This document shows positions 52,366-60,702 of a stretch of 64,000 nt of DNA, one piece after another. Under the pieces are notes generated by a model. It was not told the origin of the DNA. It made no database searches and worked only from the letters and a program-made list of their open reading frames with translations. The stretch comes from Bacteroidota bacterium (GTDB lineage: Bacteria; Bacteroidota; Bacteroidia; Palsa-965). Both the position numbers and the translations under genes were made by a program. Location of the stretch: the NCBI GenBank assembly GCA_013298545.1, contig JAAFIA010000001.1:62001-126000 (forward strand). Reading direction: 5' to 3'. Each line of letters opens with the position of its first letter. The stretch's first letter is position 1.

Positions 52366-53298
52366 CTAAATAATGAAGTGTGAACTAATGGACTCGAAAT
52401 TAACCACACGGTGAAACACATCGGAAAACATTCCGGCCACAGAGAGTACTTTAATTTTATCGCTTTGGCGTTTGAGTGGAATGGTATCGGTAACGATGAG
52501 TTCGGTAATTTTTGAATTTTCGATGTTTTCGTATGCTTTGCCCGACAAAATCGGATGGGTGCAGAATGCGCGAACGCTTCTTGCGCCACGTTCCATCATC
52601 ATGTCTGCTGCTTTGCAAAGTGTTCCGCCGGTATCCACAATATCGTCAACGAGAACAATATCGCGGCCTTCAATTTCGCCAATGGCGGTCATGGAATCGA
52701 CCACATTTGCTTTGGATCGTTGCTTGTAGCAAATCACGATATCGCATTTGAGGTGTTTGGCGTAGGCGTTGGCGCGTTTTGAGCCGCCCATATCAGGAGC
52801 CGCCATCGTGAGATGAGGCAATTTTAAACTTTCGATGTACGGAATGAAAACCGTTGACGCATACAAATGGTCAACAGGCATGTTGAAAAAGCCTTGAATC
52901 TGATCGGCATGCAAATCCATGGTCATCACACGTGTTACACCTGCGGTTGCAAGCATATCGGCTACCAATTTTGCGCCGATGGCCACGCGGGGGCGGTCTT
53001 TGCGGTCTTGACGGGCAAAACCATAATACGGCATAACAGCAATGACTTCCTTGGCTGACGCGCGTTTGGCAGCATCGGCCATGAGCAACAATTCAAAGAG
53101 ATTGTCTGTGGGCGGGAAGGTTGACTGAATGCAAAAAACGGTTGATCCGCGAACGGTTTCTTCGTAGCTGGTCTGAATCTCGCCATCGCTAAAACGATCG
53201 AGCGAAATTTGACCTAACGCTTGTCCGTAAGATGACGCGATCTGCTCTGCTAAATAGAGCGACGATGAGCCGGAGAATATTTTGACCTGTTCAGACAC
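52366..53298 (-). CDS. prs: Ribose-phosphate pyrophosphokinase
   Basis: 310 residues. It makes PRPP from ribose 5-phosphate and ATP for nucleotide, His and Trp synthesis. Visible are SGSSSLYLAEQIASSYGQAL, DGEIQTSYEETVRGSTVF, YYGFARQDRKDRPR, the metal-binding DLHADQIQGFF and the PRPP loop DIVLVDDIVDTGGTL. First gene of the prs-rplY-pth operon with a promoter match just upstream. Confidence 0.96.
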   Translation of the reverse strand: MSEQVKIFSGSSSLYLAEQIASSYGQALGQISLDRFSDGEIQTSYEETVRGSTVFCIQSTFPPTDNLFELLLMADAAKRASAKEVIAVMPYYGFARQDRKDRPRVAIGAKLVADMLATAGVTRVMTMDLHADQIQGFFNMPVDHLYASTVFIPYIESLKLPHLTMAAPDMGGSKRANAYAKHLKCDIVICYKQRSKANVVDSMTAIGEIEGRDIVLVDDIVDTGGTLCKAADMMMERGARSVRAFCTHPILSGKAYENIENSKITELIVTDTIPLKRQSDKIKVLSVAGMFSDVFHRVVNFESISSHFII

Positions 53299-53321
53299 GT
53301 TTTTCCGTTTTTGAAGGGTGG

Positions 53322-53329
53322 CAAAGGTA
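53322..53329 (-). promoter_or_regulatory. -7 box of prs
   Basis: TACCTTTG on the minus strand, 23 bases before the ATG. Confidence 0.5.
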
Positions 53330-53427
53330 ATGCTTTTTTTGTGTTAGAACATTGGTTTGGCGCGATTTTTCCTGCTTTTTTCGGGCTTTTTAAAAGGCGT
53401 TCGGGCTATTGTTATCTTCGTTCTCGT

Positions 53428-53964
53428 ATGACCGCTCTAAAAACTGTTGTTGCGCTTTGCGGAAGTACCCGCACCAGCTCTATCAACCGAAGCCTGATTG
53501 AAACATTGGCCAAAATGGCCAAAGAACGATTTTCGGTCGTTTTTGCCCCGAATTTGATCGAAATTCCAGCATTTTCTCCCGATTTCGACACCAATTCGCC
53601 TCCAGAAGCCATTATTGCTTTTCGCAAATGCTTGCGCTCGGCAGATGGAATTTTGATTTGTACACCCGAATATGCGATGGGTGTTCCGGGTATGCTCAAA
53701 AATGCGATTGACTGGACGGTTTCTTCTATGGAGTTTTCAAAAAAACCAACGGCACTCATAACGGCTTCTTCGGTTGGCGAAAAAGGGCACCGCTCGTTGT
53801 TAGAAACATTAGAAGTTATTGAAGCGAAAATACTTCCCGAAACACAGGTTTTGATTTCGTTTGTCAAAACAAAAATCAATCCGGCAGGAGAAATTACAGA
53901 AGCGCCCACAAAATTGGAATTGGAGCGTTTGCTTGTGGTGTTTGATGGGTTGATGCGGGAGTGA
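53428..53964 (+). CDS. NADPH-dependent FMN reductase family protein
   Basis: 178 residues from the ATG at 53428; 39 further codons upstream are open but unlike the family. Flavodoxin-like fold with the FMN phosphate loop CGSTRTSSINRSL and the family motif TPEYAMGVPGMLKNAIDW. These enzymes reduce flavins or quinones with NAD(P)H. Single gene, divergent from prs. Confidence 0.9.
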   Translation: MTALKTVVALCGSTRTSSINRSLIETLAKMAKERFSVVFAPNLIEIPAFSPDFDTNSPPEAIIAFRKCLRSADGILICTPEYAMGVPGMLKNAIDWTVSSMEFSKKPTALITASSVGEKGHRSLLETLEVIEAKILPETQVLISFVKTKINPAGEITEAPTKLELERLLVVFDGLMRE

Positions 53965-54021
53965 AAAGATTGTCGCTCCGCTAGATTTACAAAGTAGATA
54001 AGCAAGCTCATCAGCTTCCGA

Positions 54022-54037
54022 TCCCGAAATTTCGGGA
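54022..54037. repeat. 16-bp perfect palindrome
   Basis: TCCCGAAATTTCGGGA in the 302-base gap between the FMN reductase and scoB. It resembles the TCCCGATGCTTCGGGA hairpin inside the MITE at 58076-58266. Confidence 0.6.
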
Positions 54038-54131
54038 CGGAATGCAACGCGGATGCTCGAGAAGCGTTAGCCCAAGGCTAAAACACACGTTGCATAAAAT
54101 ATCTTAAAAACGAATCTATGTCTTTCAATAA

Positions 54132-54190
54132 TTCTTGTTTCGCGTTACAAACGCGAATTTCAATCCTCCGCGTTGCAAACGCTGAGGAGG
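54132..54190. repeat. 59-bp REP-like repeat, copy 1
   Basis: Contains the hairpin arms CGCGTTACAAACGCG and CCTCCGCGTTGCAAACGCTG. Nearly identical (three differences seen) to 60114-60172 in the same orientation. Confidence 0.8.
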
Positions 54191-54230
54191 ACGTTTGCTT
54201 GTGGCGTTTGGTGATTGATGCAGGAATAAA

Positions 54231-54261
54231 AAAGACCGCTTCAAAATATGGAGCGGTCTTT
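54231..54261 (-). terminator. Terminator of scoAB
   Basis: AAAGACCGCT / AGCGGTCTTT 10-bp stem, followed on the minus strand by TTTATTCC after the stem's own T-run. Confidence 0.85.
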
Positions 54262-54266
54262 CTTTT

Positions 54267-54926
54267 CTAGTTAATCTTCATTTCGGGAATCTCGCCTTCG
54301 ATGATGAGTTTGCCGAGTGTTGCGTTTTTAATTTGCTCCACCGAAATGCCCGGCGCGCGTTCCAACAGCACAAACCCTACTCCTGGAACAACATCAAGTA
54401 CGGCTAGTTCGGTTACAATTTTTTTCACGCAACGTACGCCCGTAAGCGGAAGCGTACAAGCGGGAAGCAATTTCGATTCGCCTGCTTTGTTGACATGCTG
54501 CATGGCTACAATAATGTTTTTTGCAGCGGCAACCAAATCCATCGCACCGCCCATGCCTTTCACCATTTTGCCCGGAATTTTCCAGTTGGCGATGTCGCCG
54601 TTTTCGCTGACTTCCATCGCCCCTAAAATCGTCAGGTCAACTTTTCCGGCGCGAATCATGCCAAAACTCATGGCCGAATCGAAATAAACGGTGCCCGGAA
54701 TTTCGGTGATGGTTTGTTTTCCGGCATTGATGAGATCGGGATCTTCTTCGCCTTCAAACGGAAACGGACCCATGCCGAGCATACCGTTTTCGGATTGTAA
54801 TACCACATTCATTCCTTGCGGAATGTAGTTTGCAACGAGTGTTGGAATACCAATTCCTAAGTTGACATAATATCCATCGCGCACTTCCTGCGCAATACGT
54901 TTTGCAATTCCTGTTTTATCAAGCAT
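54267..54926 (-). CDS. scoB: 3-oxoacid CoA-transferase subunit B
   Basis: 219 residues. With subunit A it moves CoA from succinyl-CoA to acetoacetate or a related 3-oxoacid. The glutamate that forms the CoA thioester is expected at Glu46 in LQSENGMLGMGP. Also visible are VNLGIGIPTLVANYIPQGM and GGAMDLVAAAKNIIVAMQH. It lies 34 bases after scoA. Confidence 0.93.
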   Translation of the reverse strand: MLDKTGIAKRIAQEVRDGYYVNLGIGIPTLVANYIPQGMNVVLQSENGMLGMGPFPFEGEEDPDLINAGKQTITEIPGTVYFDSAMSFGMIRAGKVDLTILGAMEVSENGDIANWKIPGKMVKGMGGAMDLVAAAKNIIVAMQHVNKAGESKLLPACTLPLTGVRCVKKIVTELAVLDVVPGVGFVLLERAPGISVEQIKNATLGKLIIEGEIPEMKIN

Positions 54927-54960
54927 GGTTGAAAATCAATAACTGTGATTATAATTGCGA

Positions 54961-55659
54961 TTATGATTTGGCGCGTACGGTACGTTGTTCGATTCGCTTT
55001 TCGTAGTTTTCGCCTTTGAATACGCGGTGTACATAAATTCCCGGAACGTGAATCTGATCGGGATCGAGTGCGCCAGCGGGAACAAGTTCTTCGACTTCCG
55101 CAATCACAATTTTCCCAGCCATCGCCATGGGTTGGTTGAAATTGCGCGTAGTTTTACGAAATACGAGGTTGCCGTGCGTATCGGCTTTCCATGCTTTTAC
55201 AATAGAGAATGGCGCGTTGAAGGCGTGTTCAAGCAAATAATCAACGCCATCAAAATTGCGTACTTCTTTTCCTTCGGCCACTTCGGTGCCCACGCCTGCG
55301 CGTACAAAAACCGCTGGCATGCCGTAAGCAGCGGCAAGGCAACGTGTAGCCAATGTTCCTTGCGGAATCAGTTCTACTTCCAATTCGCCACTGAGCAACT
55401 GCCGTTCAAATTCGGCGTTCTCGCCAACATACGACGAAATCATTTTTTTGACTTGGCGCGTCTTCAACATCAATCCAATGCCAAAATCATCGACACCCGC
55501 ATTGTTTGAAATACAAGTGAGGTTTTTTACGCCTTTGCGCACAAGTGCGGCAATGCAATTTTCGGGAATGCCACACAAACCGAAGCCGCCAAGCATAAGC
55601 GTCATGCCATCTTCAATATCGCGGATCGCTTCGTCTGCACCGGAAACAACTTTATTCAT
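54961..55659 (-). CDS. scoA: 3-oxoacid CoA-transferase subunit A
   Basis: 232 residues. CoA-binding subunit with the Gly-rich start [32 protein letters not shown] and the [19 protein letters not shown] segment. Partner of scoB. The gene begins 27 bases after the PBP1A stop, so all three may share one transcript. Confidence 0.93.
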   Translation of the reverse strand: MNKVVSGADEAIRDIEDGMTLMLGGFGLCGIPENCIAALVRKGVKNLTCISNNAGVDDFGIGLMLKTRQVKKMISSYVGENAEFERQLLSGELEVELIPQGTLATRCLAAAYGMPAVFVRAGVGTEVAEGKEVRNFDGVDYLLEHAFNAPFSIVKAWKADTHGNLVFRKTTRNFNQPMAMAGKIVIAEVEELVPAGALDPDQIHVPGIYVHRVFKGENYEKRIEQRTVRAKS

Positions 55660-55686
55660 AGTATTTAGTTTGGTTGTGGTAAGAAA

Positions 55687-57969
55687 TTACGGATTAGAAT
55701 CAGGCCCAAACGGATCGTCGAAATTCGGATCGTAAATGGGTTCTTTATCGTCGTCTTTATCGTATTTAGAACAATCGAGATCCATCATAAGTTTTTTGGA
55801 TGGCCGCGGAAATTCGCCTTTTGAGATTTTGATGGATTTATCGGCATATACTTTCTGGAAAAAATACGCCCAGATAGGAAGTGCCATGCTTGCGCCTTGT
55901 CCTTCGCTCGTGTTGTCGAAGTGTACGCTTCGGTCTTCGCCGCCCACCCACGCGCCTGCCGCCAAATCTGGTGTAAGGCCAATAAACCAACCGTCGGAAT
56001 TGTTTTGCGTTGTTCCTGTTTTGCCTGCAATCGGGTTGTTTAATTTGTAGCGGTGCAAACGCGCACCCGTTCCGTATTGTACAACGCCTTGCATCAAATT
56101 AATCATCAAGTATGCTTTTTCTTCGCTCAGTACTTCGTTGCTTTTTGGAATAAAATCTTCAAGCACTTTCCCGTTTTTATCTTCAATGCGTGTGATGAAT
56201 GTAGGTTCAATCCATGTTCCTTTATTGGCAAATGTGCTGTTGGCGCCAACCATTTCATAAACCGAAATATCGGCAGAACCCAAACAAATAGATGGAACCG
56301 GATCAAGTGGACTGGTTATACCTACACGGCGCGCAAAATCGACAACCGCATTGGGGCCAAATTGTTTCATAATGTATGCCGTAACATAATTGACCGAATT
56401 GGCCAAGGCTTTTTTCAGCGTCAGCATTTGACCATTCAATTTATTGTCGGAATTGTCTGGACACCATTCTTTACCATTTGCGGTTGTGATGCAAGTACGC
56501 ACATTAGGCACTTGATCGCATGGCGACCAACCTTCTTGAATAGCCAAGGCATAAACAAGTGGTTTGAAAGTAGAACCCACTTGGCGACGACCTTCCTTGA
56601 CGTGATCGTATTTGAAATGGCGGAAATTGATGCCGCCCACCCAAGCACGGATATAGCCCGTTTGCGGTTCCATGGCCATAAAGCCGGTTTGCAAAAACGA
56701 TTTGTAATAGCGAATCGAATCCATGGGTGTCATGGTTGTGTCTATATCGCCTTTCCACGAGAAGACGCGCATTTTGGTTGGCGTTGTAAAACTCTTTTCA
56801 ATCTCTTCGTCCGATGCTTTTGCTTCTTTGAGGTTGTGGTAGCGTTCTGAACGTTTCTTGGCCGAGTTCATGATTTTTTCAATCTCGTCGGGTTTGACAC
56901 GCCAACTGAAGGGTGCATTTTTTTTCTTCTTCAGCGATTTATCAAAACTGGCTTGCAGCTCGGTCATGTGTTTGGTAACAGCTTCTTCGGCATACTTCTG
57001 CATGCGCGGATCAATGGTGGTATAAACTTTCAATCCGTCGCGGTACAAATCGTATGGTTTTCCGTTGGGTTTCAAATGTTCTTTGCACCATTTTTTGAGC
57101 ATGTTTTCGCGCAGGTATTCGCGGAAATACATGGCTTGTCCTTCGTTATGACTTTCAGGGCTGAAATGCAAAACGATGGGCAATTCTTTGAGTGAATCGA
57201 ATTGTGTGCGGGTGAGGAATCCGTTTTTGAGCATTTGTCCGAGCACGACATTGCGTCGGGTAACGGCATCTTTGGGATTCAATTTCGGATTCCAGCGGGA
57301 GGGATTTTGGCACATGCCAATAAGCACGGCAGCTTCTTCTGTTTTAAGCGAATCGGGTGTAGTAGCAAAATACACTTTCGCCGCAGATTTAATGCCAACC
57401 GCATTGTAGTTGAAATCGTACTTGTTGAGGTACATAGCGACGATTTCCTCTTTGGTATAAAGTCGTTCGAGACGAACCGCAATGATCCATTCTTTGAATT
57501 TCTGGTAAACGCGTTTTACGGCACTGGAATAATCGGCTTTATGAAATTGCATTTTCGCCAATTGCTGTGTGATGGTAGAACCGCCGCCGCCGCCGCCCAT
57601 TTTCACAACCGCACGAATCAAACTTTTTCCATCAATGCCCGAATGCTCGCGGTAGCGTTCGTCTTCGGTTGCAATCAAAGCATTGATTACGTCTTGATCT
57701 ATTTTTTTGTAGCTAACGTTAACCCGATTTTCGGCATAAAAACGGCCAAGCTCTTTACCGTCGCTAGCATAAACAACAGAGGCGAGATTGCTTTCTGGAT
57801 TCTGAAGTTCTTCTACATCGGGAAGATCAGCAAACAAGAGGATGCCGATAATGAGTAAAAATAAACTGACAAAGGGTGCGAGAAAAAGCATCCAAAGGAT
57901 GCGAATAATGCGGCGGTATTTACTTTTTTCGCCAGCACCAGCTTTTGCGGAATTGTTTTCTTTGGCCAT
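55687..57969 (-). CDS. Bifunctional penicillin-binding protein 1A (GT51 + transpeptidase)
   Basis: 760 residues. N-terminal membrane helix (ILWMLFLAPFVSLFLLIIG), glycosyltransferase 51 domain with the catalytic glutamates in ATEDERYREHSGIDG and the GGGGSTITQQLAKM segment, then a transpeptidase domain: SxxK in VGSTFKPLVYA (about Ser467), SVN, and KTG in AGKTGTTQNN (about 650). The C-terminus is Asp/Pro-rich. It polymerises and crosslinks peptidoglycan. Upstream a promoter match and then a MITE separate it from gldH, which I recall as a near neighbour in other Bacteroidota. Confidence 0.94.
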   Translation of the reverse strand: MAKENNSAKAGAGEKSKYRRIIRILWMLFLAPFVSLFLLIIGILLFADLPDVEELQNPESNLASVVYASDGKELGRFYAENRVNVSYKKIDQDVINALIATEDERYREHSGIDGKSLIRAVVKMGGGGGGSTITQQLAKMQFHKADYSSAVKRVYQKFKEWIIAVRLERLYTKEEIVAMYLNKYDFNYNAVGIKSAAKVYFATTPDSLKTEEAAVLIGMCQNPSRWNPKLNPKDAVTRRNVVLGQMLKNGFLTRTQFDSLKELPIVLHFSPESHNEGQAMYFREYLRENMLKKWCKEHLKPNGKPYDLYRDGLKVYTTIDPRMQKYAEEAVTKHMTELQASFDKSLKKKKNAPFSWRVKPDEIEKIMNSAKKRSERYHNLKEAKASDEEIEKSFTTPTKMRVFSWKGDIDTTMTPMDSIRYYKSFLQTGFMAMEPQTGYIRAWVGGINFRHFKYDHVKEGRRQVGSTFKPLVYALAIQEGWSPCDQVPNVRTCITTANGKEWCPDNSDNKLNGQMLTLKKALANSVNYVTAYIMKQFGPNAVVDFARRVGITSPLDPVPSICLGSADISVYEMVGANSTFANKGTWIEPTFITRIEDKNGKVLEDFIPKSNEVLSEEKAYLMINLMQGVVQYGTGARLHRYKLNNPIAGKTGTTQNNSDGWFIGLTPDLAAGAWVGGEDRSVHFDNTSEGQGASMALPIWAYFFQKVYADKSIKISKGEFPRPSKKLMMDLDCSKYDKDDDKEPIYDPNFDDPFGPDSNP

Positions 57970-57976
57970 GCGGAAT

Positions 57977-58011
57977 CAAAAGTACAAAATACCTTGGGCG
58001 TAGCATGCAAA
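57977..58011 (-). promoter_or_regulatory. Promoter of the PBP1A gene
   Basis: On the minus strand TTTG (58008-58011), a 23-base spacer and TACTTTTG (57977-57984), ending 7 bases before the ATG. Confidence 0.55.
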
Positions 58012-58075
58012 GAAGGATAAGTGTTGGAAACTGTTTTTCCGTTTCTGCCTCTTGTCTTAAATCCGTTGCAGATTT

Positions 58076-58266
58076 AGAGTCTGTTTAAATTTTATCCTTT
58101 GTTCCGAAGCCTCGGAATTGTTATGCGCCTTTTTACACCATACTTCGTTGCGTTTTTTGACCGTAGGCGCGCTGCTATGGCCTTCAAAACGCGCCTCGTC
58201 TGGCACAAAAAGCCATCATAACAATTCTCAATCCCGATGCTTCGGGACAAATTTTAAACAGGCTCT
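58076..58266. mobile_element. MITE-like element, copy B
   Basis: 191 bases with inverted ends AGAGTCTGTTTAAATTTTA and ATTTTAAACAGGCTCT. It matches 23161-23338 in inverted orientation and additionally holds the CCCGATGCTTCGGG hairpin. Its right edge coincides with the stop codon of the phosphatase gene. Confidence 0.8.
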
Positions 58267-59219
58267 TAGCGGCGACGAAATCCACCTTTTACAATGTCCC
58301 ACATCACTTGTCCGTCGCCCGTTGGCATCGGAAAACCGAGCAATGCTGAAATAGTACGCGCAATATCGCGCTGGTCGTAGTGAACGGGTGTGGTGTAATT
58401 TTCTTTAAAATCGGGACCAATGGCAATCAATTCAATTTTGCGACATCCGGCACAAGTATCGCCGTGTGTGGTATAGCCGCCTTGAACCGAGTTGAGGTGT
58501 CGTCCATGATCGTTGGTGATGAAAATAGCGGTTGTTCCGGCGTAATACGGATCGGCTTGTATGTGTTGAACCAAATCAAACACATATTGATCGGTTGTTT
58601 GAATGCCTAAGATATAATTGTTCCAATTGGCTTGATGTGCGCTAAAATCCGGCTCCCGAAAATTGACGAGCATGAGATCGGGATGGTGCAAATTCAATAT
58701 TTCTTTTGACCGGCGCAGCGTGATCGAATCGTCGCGGTAGCCTGTAAATGGGCCATTGACACCACAATCTGTTTTAGCTCCCCAGAGTCGTATGGTAGTG
58801 TCTTTGGTATCGCCAAGAATGTAGAGTTTATCTTTTGAAGCAACAACCCAGGCCTTTGTTGACGGGCGGTTGTAGTATTTACGCCAGTAATGAAAAATAG
58901 AAGGATAAAGCGGAAACTCTAAGCCACTGTTGTTGATCGGTTCGTAAAATGCGGTCGTGATTGCACCATGCCCCGAATTGGTATAAGTAAAACCTTCGTT
59001 ATTGAAATCTTGCGCAAAAACACCTTGTGGTTTCAAGTGCTGATCGCGCATGGGAATGTTTACACGGGCCGAGTCTTCCCATGTTTCAGACCAACGTGGG
59101 CCATCAACAACTATGATAATAACATGCTTGGTTTTAAAGTCCGATACAGGCGCGTCTTCTTTACACGTGCCGCTAAATAAGCTCAGCGAAAGCAGGAAAA
59201 ATAAGAGGGGGATGCGCAT
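58266..59219 (-). CDS. Alkaline-phosphatase-superfamily lipoprotein
   Basis: 317 residues. Lipoprotein signal with lipobox SGTC (Cys19). Metal-site motifs of the superfamily (phosphodiesterase/sulfatase type): VVDGPRWSET with Asp39, TNSGHG with Thr80/Ser82 as likely nucleophile, FREPDFSAHQANW, TNDHGRH and THGD. It should hydrolyse a phosphate or sulfate ester in the periplasm or on the surface. The stop codon lies on the edge of a MITE, so the C-terminus (GGFRRR) may have been shortened or replaced. Confidence 0.85.
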   Translation of the reverse strand: MRIPLLFFLLSLSLFSGTCKEDAPVSDFKTKHVIIIVVDGPRWSETWEDSARVNIPMRDQHLKPQGVFAQDFNNEGFTYTNSGHGAITTAFYEPINNSGLEFPLYPSIFHYWRKYYNRPSTKAWVVASKDKLYILGDTKDTTIRLWGAKTDCGVNGPFTGYRDDSITLRRSKEILNLHHPDLMLVNFREPDFSAHQANWNNYILGIQTTDQYVFDLVQHIQADPYYAGTTAIFITNDHGRHLNSVQGGYTTHGDTCAGCRKIELIAIGPDFKENYTTPVHYDQRDIARTISALLGFPMPTGDGQVMWDIVKGGFRRR

Positions 59220-59389
59220 GAGTATATGGCTTGAAATGTGGGTGTTAAGCCAAAGTTAAGAAAAGGATGGTTTGACTGACACGTTTGATCTCACATTTTC
59301 TAAAATTATCAAGATCGGGATCTTCCTACACTGACCTTATGTTTATTCGCGTCATTCTGTCGCTTTGAGTTCGGCAAAGGCAAAAAATC

Positions 59390-59896
59390 TTATTCTAAAA
59401 TGCTCTTATACCATTCTTTCAACATTTCAAGCTCATTTAATTTCGGGTAAATCACATTGATCGCATTTTTGATTTCTTTGGCGAAACCTTGCACTTCCAT
59501 TTTTAATTCATCTATCTCAAGAATCTCTAATTCTAAGCGTGAGGGCCACTTCTCCTTGGCCGCGTTTTCGAGTTTGATGATTTTACTATCCATTTTCGTA
59601 AGCTTGATTTTACGATCAATTCCTTGCTCGTAAAACCACAACAAACACGTTTCGTTTATTGGTGAATTGCAAAGCCTAATTATCTCTGGAAGATTTTCGC
59701 ACACTAGCGGCAAATCCCAAATCGAAAACGGCCAATTTTCTCCAAGACAAAAGAAAGAGAAGTCAATTTTTTGTGTTTCGCCAAATGCGTTTCTCGCGAT
59801 ATAAAGTGCTTCTAAAACAGATTTTTCTTCTTCAAATATTTCATATTGAAAGTTGGATAGACTTTGGGCTTCTTTATAATTTAGTTTAATTTTCAT
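59390..59896 (-). CDS. Hypothetical protein, family not recognised
   Basis: 168 residues, acidic N-terminus, hydrophobic centre (CLGENWPFSIWDLPLVCENL) and a helical, charged C-terminus (LNELEMLKEWYKSILE). No signal peptide or membrane helix. The size, isolation and lack of family are what immunity-type proteins often look like, but no toxin is nearby. The end of a MITE fragment lies 8 bases upstream of the ATG, so the promoter may derive from it. Confidence 0.65.
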   Translation of the reverse strand: MKIKLNYKEAQSLSNFQYEIFEEEKSVLEALYIARNAFGETQKIDFSFFCLGENWPFSIWDLPLVCENLPEIIRLCNSPINETCLLWFYEQGIDRKIKLTKMDSKIIKLENAAKEKWPSRLELEILEIDELKMEVQGFAKEIKNAINVIYPKLNELEMLKEWYKSILE

Positions 59897-59903
59897 GTGC
59901 TTG

Positions 59904-59929
59904 AGAGCCTGTTTAAATTTTATCCTTTG
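59904..59929. mobile_element. MITE end fragment
   Basis: 26 bases matching the first 26 of copy B (58076-58101) with one mismatch, in the same orientation; the rest of the element is absent. Confidence 0.75.
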
Positions 59930-60113
59930 AGTTCTGCTATGAAACTATCTATACTCACCAATCCTTTTACAACATCAAAAAACCAAAGTCAAGCTTACTT
60001 CCGGCAAATATTACGCGAAATGAAAAATACATGTTCTCGCAAACACCATTAATCCACTGCGTAAAAATTGTTTCGCTTAAAAATCGGGAAGAATAATTCG
60101 ATCCGTTTAAGAT

Positions 60114-60172
60114 TTCTTGTTTCGCGTTACAAGCGCGAGTTTCAAACCTCCGCGTTGCAAACGCTGAGGAGG
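60114..60172. repeat. 59-bp REP-like repeat, copy 2
   Basis: Same orientation and near-identity to 54132-54190, with arms CGCGTTACAAGCGCG and CCTCCGCGTTGCAAACGC. The 332-base gap between the hypothetical gene and gldH holds this repeat, the MITE fragment and the GGAA-type stretch, and no gene. Confidence 0.8.
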
Positions 60173-60174
60173 TG

Positions 60175-60222
60175 TTTTGGAATTTGACTGTTTGGAAATT
60201 GGAATCTGGAAATTGGAGTCTG
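60175..60222. repeat. GGAA-type stretch downstream of gldH
   Basis: Units TTGGAATTTGACTG, TTGGAAATTGGAATCTGG and AAATTGGAGTCTG, ending 6 bases before the gldH stop codon. Confidence 0.5.
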
Positions 60223-60228
60223 TTTCCC

Positions 60229-60702
60229 TTATTTCTCCACAAACCGCTCAATCCGCAACCCCGCATTAATCAACCCCGGAAGCGTTTCTACACGCATGGC
60301 CTGCTCGGCTTCGATGTGGTAATGCCCGGCAACCGGAAAACGTACCGCTTTTCTAAAAATCAATTGGCAATCGTGAATATCGCCTTGCCCTTTTCCGAGC
60401 CATTGCCCACGTTCGTTCATGAGTGGAAACTCAACGGTATCTAACGCTGTTTTTCCGTTTGGAAATTTGGTGTGAAAAAACACATAGATGTTGCTGTACG
60501 GATACGCATCGGTATTGCGTACGTTGAAATAAAAATTGTACGGTTGCAAGGTGTCTGCAATATCGAAATCGAAACTTAATTTTTCCTTCACGTTCCACCC
60601 CGTTTCAGGCAAATCGCGATTCTCTTCGTACAAACGATTATCGCCACACGAAGATAAAATCGTGATTAGCAAAAGACTAATAATCGCGCTTACTAACCTC
60701 AT
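60229..60702 (-). CDS. gldH: Gliding motility lipoprotein GldH
   Basis: 157 residues. Lipobox LSSC (Cys19), GldH-like body with NFYFNVRNTDAYPYSNIYVF, FPLMNERGQWLGKGQGDIHD and a C-terminal GLRIERF. In gliding Bacteroidota GldH is an accessory lipoprotein of the motility/T9SS machinery; some non-gliding members keep it. It supports the T9SS reading of the cargo proteins in this window. It overlaps ricT by 4 bases (ATGA). Confidence 0.9.
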   Translation of the reverse strand: MRLVSAIISLLLITILSSCGDNRLYEENRDLPETGWNVKEKLSFDFDIADTLQPYNFYFNVRNTDAYPYSNIYVFFHTKFPNGKTALDTVEFPLMNERGQWLGKGQGDIHDCQLIFRKAVRFPVAGHYHIEAEQAMRVETLPGLINAGLRIERFVEK

